Origin: DASUAO01 sp046484625
GTDB lineage: Bacteria; Actinomycetota; Acidimicrobiia; IMCC26256; PALSA-555
DNA: 14,133 nt
Direction of reading: 5' to 3'
Assembly: GCA_046484625.1 (NCBI GenBank)
Contig: JAWOIO010000074.1
Location: 1-14,133 of the forward strand
Part shown: positions 6,156 through 11,025 of the stretch, piece after piece
How positions within the stretch are numbered: position 1 is the stretch's first letter
How the letters are laid out: each line of letters begins with the position of its first letter
The notes under the pieces: model-generated
Told to the model about the DNA's origin: nothing
Database searches by the model: none
Seen by the model: only the letters and a program-made list of their open reading frames with translations
Program-made: the position numbers and the translations under genes

Positions 6156-6854
6156 CTACTGCGATGGCACGAGATCGATCGCGAACACCGCGTCGGTCGC
6201 GACCTCCGCCGCACCGCACGAGTCGAGCAGGCGGATGCGGCGGCCGCCCGGGGTCAGCCCCACCAGGACGCCGGTCGTGGCGTCGATGCCCGACTCCGTC
6301 GTGTAGCGGATCGCGAACCGCTGACCGCGGCCGAGGCGGAGTCGCTCGTCCCAGCCGTAGCGCAGCCGACCGTCGGGCGCGGCCCTCGGTGCGCGGCCGA
6401 CGCGGACCCGCTCGGCGGCGTAGCCGGCCTCGAGCTGGGCGGCGCGCGCCGCGCCGAGGAACTCCTCGGTGAGGTCGAGGTGCAGGCGCGCGAACGTGCT
6501 GCCGTGATGCGCCACGAGGGGCTCGTCCCACAGTGCCCAGTGCGTGAGCTCGTGGAGGACGACGCCCTTCGTGCGGTACCGCCGCGGGAGTGTGATGGTG
6601 GGGTCGCCGCCGTCGTAGCGGGGATCACCGGGACGGAAGAACGCCTGGCGGGCGCCGTTGCCGGGGCGGAGGCGCGGGACGCGATCGTGGGCGTGTCCGG
6701 GGAAGCGCTGCGCCCACCAGAGCGAGCCGACGACGCGGTCGATGAAGGTGGCGCACGCGTCGAGCCCGGGGAGCGGGCTGGGCGAGATCGGCGACTCGGC
6801 GCGGTAGACGCGGGAGCGTTGGGAGTCCCGGGGGTGACGGGCGGGTTCGGCCAT
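6156..6854 (-). CDS. Putative zinc metallohydrolase, Rv0185/TIGR04338-like
   Basis: A 232-residue protein with a zincin-type HExxH motif, HELTHW (101-106), in VVLHELTHWALWDEP. A probable third ligand region follows in VAHHGSTFARLHLDL (H116/H117). The N-terminus RDSQRSRVYRAE (9-20) matches, from memory, the opening of the actinobacterial TIGR04338 (Rv0185-like) putative metallohydrolases. These are mostly of unknown function. Residues 165-232 form an extra beta-rich tail (RFAIRYTTES, GVLVGLTPGGRRIRLLD) after the usual metalloprotease core. There is no signal peptide, so it is probably cytoplasmic. ATG 6854 was chosen because family similarity begins immediately after it. A 19-bp motif shared with the ku downstream region lies 10 nt upstream. 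Confidence 0.75.
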   Translation of the reverse strand: MAEPARHPRDSQRSRVYRAESPISPSPLPGLDACATFIDRVVGSLWWAQRFPGHAHDRVPRLRPGNGARQAFFRPGDPRYDGGDPTITLPRRYRTKGVVLHELTHWALWDEPLVAHHGSTFARLHLDLTEEFLGAARAAQLEAGYAAERVRVGRAPRAAPDGRLRYGWDERLRLGRGQRFAIRYTTESGIDATTGVLVGLTPGGRRIRLLDSCGAAEVATDAVFAIDLVPSQ

Positions 6855-6864
6855 GGTCCGAGCC

Positions 6865-6883
6865 AACCACGCGGGTGTGACAG
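6865..6883 (-). promoter_or_regulatory. 19-bp repeated motif, copy A, upstream of metallohydrolase gene
   Basis: Minus-strand CTGTCACACCCGCGTGGTT ends 10 nt before the ATG at 6854. It matches copy B at 9722-9740 in 18 of 19 bases, on the same strand. It may be a promoter element or operator. Its TGTCACA resembles the -35 reported for ECF41 sigma factors, but no CGTC follows at the right distance. Confidence 0.4.
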
Positions 6884-6942
6884 ATCCGTGGACCTGTTCC
6901 GTGGACCCGCCGCGTTGGACCGGCCCGACCGAGGCGGCGCCC

Positions 6943-7770
6943 CTATCCGGCAGGGGGCAGCTGCATCGGGTTCTCGGTGACGAGGCCCGGCATCTGGCGG
7001 TGGGTCCTCCCGACCCGGCTCGCCATGATCCCGTGCTCGGCGCGAAGGGCGGCCATGCCCTCGTTACGGCCGGTGTAGGAGGGTGGCTGCTCGACCATCC
7101 AGACGATCCCCTCGGCGGCGACCTCCGACGGCTCCCAGTCCGAGTGGTCGACGTCGGGCGCGTTGGCGAGGAACCCCTCGGACGCGACCGGGATGTCGAT
7201 GCGGAAGGTGTTGACGGCCACGCCATCGGGCCGCAGCTGGGCGGCAGCCGACACCGTGAGGTGCTCCAGCGCGATCTTCGACATGCCGTACGCCATGAGG
7301 CCGGGGAAGTAGTTGAGACCCGCGACCGAGGAGACGTTCACGATCGAGCCCCGGCCGCGTGCCCGCATGCTCGGTGCGACCGCCTGGATCGCGAGGAGTG
7401 GGGCGCGGAGGTTGACCGCGAAGACGAGGTCGTGGCGCTTCATCGGCAGGTCCAGGTCACCGGGAAAGGTGATCGCGGCGTTGTTGACCAGAACGTCGAC
7501 GGGACCCAGCGCCTCGACCGTGGCGGCGATCATTCGCTCGACCTCGGCGTCGACGGCGAGGTTGGTGGGCACCGCGATCGCCTGGCCCCCCGCGTCGCGG
7601 ATGCGGGCGACGGTCTCGTCGATCGTGCCCTCGGTGGGCTGTGGGTTGTCAGCAGTCGCGCGGGCCGCGCACGCGACCCGACAGCCCCGCTCGGCGAGAG
7701 CCACTGCGGTGGCCGCGCCGACGCCGCGGCTCGCGCCGGTCACCACGGCGACGGTGCCGTCGAGGTTCAC
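6943..7770 (-). CDS. Short-chain dehydrogenase/reductase, second copy type
   Basis: A 275-residue SDR with cofactor motif TGASRGVG (11-18), NNAA (96-99), N120, catalytic S148, and Y161/K165 (YGMSK). It is somewhat longer than the classical 250. The end is atypical: after VAVNTFRIDIPVASEGF it runs through SYTGRNEGMAALRAEHG and a 30-residue tail instead of the standard GxxxxVDGG ending. The substrate is unknown. GTG 7770 is supported by a perfect AAGGAG on the minus strand (7785-7780) with a 9-nt spacer, and the SDR fold starts at once. It lies 31 nt downstream of the LigD-type polymerase gene on the same strand and may be cotranscribed with it. Confidence 0.87.
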   Translation of the reverse strand: MNLDGTVAVVTGASRGVGAATAVALAERGCRVACAARATADNPQPTEGTIDETVARIRDAGGQAIAVPTNLAVDAEVERMIAATVEALGPVDVLVNNAAITFPGDLDLPMKRHDLVFAVNLRAPLLAIQAVAPSMRARGRGSIVNVSSVAGLNYFPGLMAYGMSKIALEHLTVSAAAQLRPDGVAVNTFRIDIPVASEGFLANAPDVDHSDWEPSEVAAEGIVWMVEQPPSYTGRNEGMAALRAEHGIMASRVGRTHRQMPGLVTENPMQLPPAG

Positions 7771-7779
7771 TTCAGGTGG

Positions 7780-7785
7780 CTCCTT
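7780..7785 (-). promoter_or_regulatory. Shine-Dalgarno AAGGAG for the second SDR gene
   Basis: Minus-strand AAGGAG is followed by 9 nt and then GTG 7770. This fixes the start and rejects the longer upstream reading frame. Confidence 0.7.
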
Positions 7786-7801
7786 GGATCGTCTGCCGAA
7801 T

Positions 7802-8716
7802 CTACGCGAGCTCGGGGAGCTCTTGATCGGTGTCGAGGTTCGCGGCGTACGGGTCGCCCATCTGCTCGACCCGCGTGAGGACGGACGCCGAGTCGTGCGC
7901 GAACCCGGTGGGGTCCGCCGCATCGAGCGCGTCGGACACCTCGTCCCAGGTGAGCGGCGCCGACACCATCGGTCGCGGCTGGGCGCGCAGCGTGTACGCC
8001 GCGGCGGTGGTCTTGTGGCGGTCGTTCTGGCTCCAGTCGAGGAACACGCGGCCGCCCCGCTGCTCCTTCGCCATGGCGATCGTCACCCGCTCCGGATCGC
8101 GGGCGGCGAGAAGCTGGCCGAGCGCTCGGGCGAAGGTCTTGGTGGCGTCGGCGGTGGCGCCCCGAACCGGGACCGCGAGGTGGAGGCCCTTGGAGCCCGA
8201 CGTCTTGACGACCGACGTCAGCCGCAGCTCGTCGAGGACGGACTCCAGCTCGAGCGCGACCCGTGCGCAGTCGAGGACGTCTGCCGGCGCGCCCGGGTCG
8301 AGGTCGAGCACGAGGGAGGTGGGGTGGTCGGGGGCGTCGACCGTCGCCTGGTGGGTGTGCAGCTCGAGCGCGGCGAGGTTGGCGACCCATGTGAGCGTGG
8401 CGAGGTCGTCGACGACGCACCCTTCGATGCCGCCCTCTGCGGGAGCGGTGACGACCCAGTCCGGGGCATGCCCGGGGCAACGCTTCTCGAAGAAGGAGGG
8501 ACCCTCGACGCCGTCGGGCCAGCGGACCATGGTGAGCGCCCGTCGGGCGAGGTGGGGGAGCATCACGGGCGCGACGCGTGCGTAGTAGTCGATGACGCCG
8601 GCCTTGGTGAACCCGGTGGCGGGGTACAGGACCTTGTCGAGGTTGGAGAGGGTGAGGCGCCGTTCCACACCGCCTGCGCCCGCGACCTCGATCACCGTCT
8701 TGGACGGGGCAGCCAT
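7802..8716 (-). CDS. Stand-alone LigD-type polymerase/primase (PolDom, AEP superfamily)
   Basis: A 304-residue archaeo-eukaryotic primase-type polymerase as found in bacterial NHEJ. It has LTLSNLDKVLYPATGFTK (21-38), the metal-binding pair D138/D140 in LVLDLDPG, the substrate-binding KTSGSKGLHL (171-180), and the third acidic D227 in FLDWSQNDRHKT. In LigD this domain fills gaps and adds ribonucleotides at double-strand break ends. Here it is alone: the frame contains no phosphoesterase or ATP-ligase domain. It is divergent from ku with a 20-bp gap, which strongly supports an NHEJ role. ATG 8716 lies 8 nt after TACCTT, so the mRNA is probably leaderless. The C-terminus ends soon after the fold. 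Confidence 0.9.
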   Translation of the reverse strand: MAAPSKTVIEVAGAGGVERRLTLSNLDKVLYPATGFTKAGVIDYYARVAPVMLPHLARRALTMVRWPDGVEGPSFFEKRCPGHAPDWVVTAPAEGGIEGCVVDDLATLTWVANLAALELHTHQATVDAPDHPTSLVLDLDPGAPADVLDCARVALELESVLDELRLTSVVKTSGSKGLHLAVPVRGATADATKTFARALGQLLAARDPERVTIAMAKEQRGGRVFLDWSQNDRHKTTAAAYTLRAQPRPMVSAPLTWDEVSDALDAADPTGFAHDSASVLTRVEQMGDPYAANLDTDQELPELA

Positions 8717-8724
8717 GCTCTGCG

Positions 8725-8730
8725 AAGGTA
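8725..8730 (-). promoter_or_regulatory. -10 element TACCTT of the polymerase gene, doubling as ku ribosome-binding site
   Basis: Minus-strand TACCTT is followed by CGCAGAGC (8 nt) and ATG 8716, a leaderless arrangement. The same bases read on the plus strand are part of GAAGGTA, whose GAAGG (8724-8728) lies 8 nt before the ku ATG and can act as its Shine-Dalgarno sequence. Confidence 0.45.
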
Positions 8731-8736
8731 GTTGTC

Positions 8737-9627
8737 ATGCCGAGGCCGATCTGGACAGGAACCATCGGGTTCGGACTCGTGAGCGTGCCCGTGAAGCTCG
8801 TCAGCGCGACCAAGAGCAAGGACGTCCGCTTCAACCAGCTGGAAGAGGGGACGAACTCGCGGATCCGCTACCGGCGAGTGTCGGAGGCGTCGGGAGAAGA
8901 GGTTCCGACGGACCGGATCGTGAAGGGCCACGAGGTCGCTCCGGGGCAGTACGTGGTGCTCTCGGACGACGAGCTGGCATCCCTCGCACCCAAGGCGAGC
9001 CGCACGATCGAGATCGAGGACTTCGTCGACCTCGACGACATCGACCCGCTCTACTTCGAGCAGCCCTACTACCTGGCGCCGGACCCGAAGGCAGTGAAGC
9101 CGTACAAGCTGCTCGTGGAGGCGATGACCGAGCTGCGGAAGGTGGCGATCGGGCGCGTCATCATGCGCTCGAAGGAGAGCCTCGTCGCGATCCGACCGCT
9201 CGACGGCGTGCTGTGCATGGAGACGATGCGCTTCGCCGACGAGGTGCTCTCGACCGAGGATCTCATCCCCGACGATGTCGAGGTGGCCGAGCCCAGCAAG
9301 CGTGAGGTGGACATGGCCAAGCAGCTGGTGGAGTCGCTCGAGGCGGTGTTCGATCCCGAGAAGTACCACGACACATACCGCGAGGAGCTGGTGGCGCTCA
9401 TCGACCGCAAGGCCGCGGGTGAAGAGATCGTCGCCGAGCCGATGGTCGAGGACGACGGCAAGGTCCTCGACCTCATGGCCGCGCTCGAGGCGAGCCTCCA
9501 GCGGGCCGGACGGGGCGGCCCGGGCAACGACGACGAGGGTGAGGAGCTACCGCCCGCGGCCGAATCCTCCGGCACGGCGACGAAGCAGGCGAAGAAGCGG
9601 ACCGGGCGCTCCCGCAAGTCGGCCTGA
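8737..9627 (+). CDS. ku: Ku, non-homologous end-joining DNA-end-binding protein
   Basis: A 296-residue bacterial Ku. It begins with the family signature PRPIWTGTIGFGLVSVPVKL and continues with FNQL, IEIEDFVDLDDIDPLYFEQPYYLAP (split as IEIEDFVDLDDIDP and LYFEQPYYLAP), GRVIMRSKE and MAKQLVESL. Ku forms a homodimeric ring that loads on DNA ends and recruits LigD-type enzymes. The beta-barrel core covers residues 1-250. Residues 265-296 are an acidic then Lys/Arg-rich tail (KQAKKRTGRSRKSA), a common DNA-binding extension. The start follows GAAGG with 8-nt spacing. Because the polymerase gene starts 20 bp upstream on the other strand, the ku promoter must lie in or overlap that gene. Confidence 0.95.
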   Translation: MPRPIWTGTIGFGLVSVPVKLVSATKSKDVRFNQLEEGTNSRIRYRRVSEASGEEVPTDRIVKGHEVAPGQYVVLSDDELASLAPKASRTIEIEDFVDLDDIDPLYFEQPYYLAPDPKAVKPYKLLVEAMTELRKVAIGRVIMRSKESLVAIRPLDGVLCMETMRFADEVLSTEDLIPDDVEVAEPSKREVDMAKQLVESLEAVFDPEKYHDTYREELVALIDRKAAGEEIVAEPMVEDDGKVLDLMAALEASLQRAGRGGPGNDDEGEELPPAAESSGTATKQAKKRTGRSRKSA

Positions 9628-9693
9628 TGCGGGGGCCTCGTCGGTTCGGCTGATCCCTCCGTGCCGCTTGGTCGTGCCCTGGGTTGCCGTCAT
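9547..9693 (-). CDS. Possible small ORF, 48 residues, overlapping the 3' end of ku
   Basis: ATG 9693 follows an excellent Shine-Dalgarno GAAGGGAG with a 6-nt spacer on the minus strand. The 19-bp motif copy B lies 28 nt further upstream. The frame starts MTATQGTTKRHGGISRTDEAP and then becomes Arg/Gly-rich where it runs antisense to the ku tail, so only the first 22 codons are free of overlap. No family is recognised. It could be a real small gene, or the start of a gene whose body was lost. Confidence 0.25.
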   Translation of the reverse strand: MTATQGTTKRHGGISRTDEAPASGRLAGAPGPLLRLLRRRAGGFGRGR

Positions 9694-9721
9694 GGTGGGC
9701 TCCCTTCTCCCAGCGTCAGGG

Positions 9722-9740
9722 AACCACGGGGGTGTGACAG
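9722..9740 (-). promoter_or_regulatory. 19-bp repeated motif, copy B, with adjoining palindrome
   Basis: Minus-strand CTGTCACACCCCCGTGGTT differs from copy A (6865-6883) in one base. It overlaps the perfect palindrome GTGACAGTCAC (9734-9744), which extends with one mismatch pair to 9731-9747. This sits upstream of the small ORF starting at 9693. The rest of 9628-9769 shows nothing else that can be supported. Confidence 0.4.
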
Positions 9741-9769
9741 TCACGCCGAGGCGATGCCGTGCTCCGGCA

Positions 9770-9936
9770 CTACGCGTCGGCCTGGACGCTCTTCCCGTCG
9801 CGCCACTCGCGCGGCACGAGGTACGTACCGGTGAGCGCGGCGTGGTCGTAGTGACCGAAGCCCATCTTGTGCCTTCGGTCCCCAGGCTGGCCGGGAGCAG
9901 CTTGATGCGCTCGAGCGCGTCGCGCACGTCGGCGTC
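9770..9936 (-). pseudogene. Frameshifted 3' gene remnant downstream of cytochrome c gene
   Basis: One minus-strand frame reads ADADVRDALERIKLLPASLG followed by TEGT and then loses sense. From the same point another frame reads KMGFGHYDHAALTGTYLVPR followed by EWRDGKSVQADA and a TAG at 9772-9770. A single missing base near 9852 (ggcac-aagatg) would join them into one natural-looking C-terminus. The joined piece has the feel of the end of a periplasmic substrate-binding protein, but I cannot name the family with confidence. The upstream boundary is about the stop codon of the cytochrome c gene. It could be true decay or a sequencing error. Confidence 0.35.
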
Positions 9937-10294
9937 AGCCTCCGAGGTCGGTGCGGGTGTACTCGACCACCTCGCGGATCTCCTCGGTGCTCAGCCGACC
10001 TGCGAAGGCGGGCATCCCCAGGCGACCATTGGTGACGATCTCGATCTCGTCGGCGACGTCCGGGTACCGGCCGACGACGACGTCTGCGAGCCGGGGGCCG
10101 ACCGAGCCCTGCCCGGTCGCGCCGTGGCAGGTGGCGCAGCTCGACGAGTAGATCTCGGCGCCGGGGGACTGGGCGGCGCCACCGCTGCCGTCACCGCCGT
10201 TGTCGGGCTCGTTGACGAACAAGAGCAGCACGAACGCGAACGCGGCGACGAGCGCGACGATCTCCACGAGGTTGACGAGGCGGCGCAGCGACAT
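9935..10294 (-). CDS. Membrane-anchored class I cytochrome c
   Basis: A 119-residue c-type cytochrome. Residues 7-27 form an N-terminal transmembrane anchor (VNLVEIVALVAAFAFVLLLF). A Gly/Ser/Asp-rich flexible linker (30-43) follows, then a single mono-heme domain with CATCH (C53, C56, H57) and a probable axial Met94 in NGRLGMPAFAGRLS. The C-terminal helix is EEIREVVEYTRTDL. The heme domain should face outside the membrane and carry electrons to or from a membrane partner. Its ATG overlaps the stop of the upstream five-helix membrane protein (TGATG), so the two are almost certainly co-expressed and probably work together. Confidence 0.88.
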   Translation of the reverse strand: MSLRRLVNLVEIVALVAAFAFVLLLFVNEPDNGGDGSGGAAQSPGAEIYSSSCATCHGATGQGSVGPRLADVVVGRYPDVADEIEIVTNGRLGMPAFAGRLSTEEIREVVEYTRTDLGG

Positions 10295-10866
10295 CAGAAG
10301 AGTGGGAGGCCGGCGGGCCGGTCGGTGAAGAACCACACGCTGCTCGTGAGGAAGACCGCCACGAGGGACGCGAACACGAGGCCCCCGACGACCGGGAGCG
10401 TCCAGCCCGGGAGTCCCTCCATCCGCACGGACAGGACCTTGGCCACGAAGGCGCCGTAGAAGACGCATCCCACGATCGAGTGGACCACCACGCGGGTCGT
10501 CGTGGACTGGTAGCCCAGCGACCAGAGACAGTGGTAGGCGACCGGGAGCGAGAGCACGAAGGCGACGGTCCCGCTCAGTCGATGCGCGTCGCCGAGCCAC
10601 GACGGTGCGTCCGCGGGCCACCGCAGCTTCCCGTAGAGGCGCATCGCCAGGAAGACCTGGAGGCACGCCAGCACGAACGCCGCGGTCGCGAACCACACCT
10701 TGAGCTGGAGCGTGTCGGAGAAGAACAGGCTGTAGGGCGTCTCGCCGGTGGGGGTGTGCGAGTTCGCGTACACGCCCAGCGCGACGGACACCGCGGCGCC
10801 CCAGAGGAAGACGCCGAGGAGTCGGGGGACCGCCGAGTCGCGGCGTTCGACCGCCGGCGCTGTCAC
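10294..10866 (-). CDS. Five-helix integral membrane protein, DUF6529-like, probable cytochrome c partner
   Basis: A 190-residue membrane protein with five predicted helices at about 15-33, 52-78, 96-118, 126-147 and 158-180. Histidines H95, H112 (VAYHCLWSLG) and H129 (VVVHSIVGC) lie in or at the ends of helices 3 and 4 and could bind heme b, as in cytochrome b561-like folds. From memory the pattern resembles DUF6529 proteins of actinobacteria, and the function is unknown. GTG 10866 is chosen for GAGGGGG with a 5-nt spacer on the minus strand. A longer frame upstream would add a polar, Arg-rich stretch that overlaps the promoter region. The TGATG overlap with the cytochrome c gene supports a redox pair. 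Confidence 0.72.
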   Translation of the reverse strand: MTAPAVERRDSAVPRLLGVFLWGAAVSVALGVYANSHTPTGETPYSLFFSDTLQLKVWFATAAFVLACLQVFLAMRLYGKLRWPADAPSWLGDAHRLSGTVAFVLSLPVAYHCLWSLGYQSTTTRVVVHSIVGCVFYGAFVAKVLSVRMEGLPGWTLPVVGGLVFASLVAVFLTSSVWFFTDRPAGLPLF

Positions 10867-11021
10867 ACCGTCCCCCTCGCGTCCCGTCGGCAACCCTGTC
10901 GCGTCACGTCGACACCCCCTGCCGGGGCCAGTCTGGCCCGCGGGCGTGATGGCGCTCAACCGTACCGCTAGGGTCCGCCGGTGGAATTGCGCCGCAGGGT
11001 TCGTGCGAGCGGGCACCGCTC
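10867..11021. promoter_or_regulatory. Divergent promoter region of the membrane-redox pair and the ion channel
   Basis: This 155-bp gap has several candidate elements. On plus, TAGGGT (10969-10974) is followed by 6 nt and GTG 10981. On minus, TACGGT (10964-10959) could serve the DUF6529-like gene with a leader of about 85 nt. A perfect inverted repeat, GGGCCA-gtc-TGGCCC (10925-10939), is operator-like. TGTCACA (10861-10867) followed by N17 and CGTC (10885-10888) on plus resembles the reported ECF41 promoter pattern. All are sequence-based guesses. Confidence 0.35.
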
Positions 11022-11025
11022 ATGA
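10981..11025 (+). CDS. Possible 14-residue leader peptide ahead of the ion channel gene
   Basis: GTG 10981 lies 6 nt after TAGGGT and opens a frame VELRRRVRASGHRS. Its TGA (11023-11025) overlaps the ATG of the channel gene (ATGA). This could be a leaderless upstream ORF that couples translation to the channel. It may also be chance, since the channel start has no clear Shine-Dalgarno sequence. Confidence 0.25.
   Translation: MELRRRVRASGHRS

Noticed and set aside
5805..6980. A 391-codon plus-strand frame across the gamma-CA end and the metallohydrolase gene
   Set aside because: It crosses two genes out of frame and has no recognisable motif, while the minus strand carries a clear HExxH protein.
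7771..7923. The longer N-terminus of the second SDR, starting at 7923
   Set aside because: It would overlap the 3' end of the polymerase gene and is Arg/Ser/Thr-rich. AAGGAG before GTG 7770 decides the start.
10867..11016. The longer N-terminus of the five-helix membrane protein, starting at 11016
   Set aside because: The extra 50 residues are polar and Arg-rich and cover the divergent promoter region. GTG 10866 has a good ribosome-binding site.
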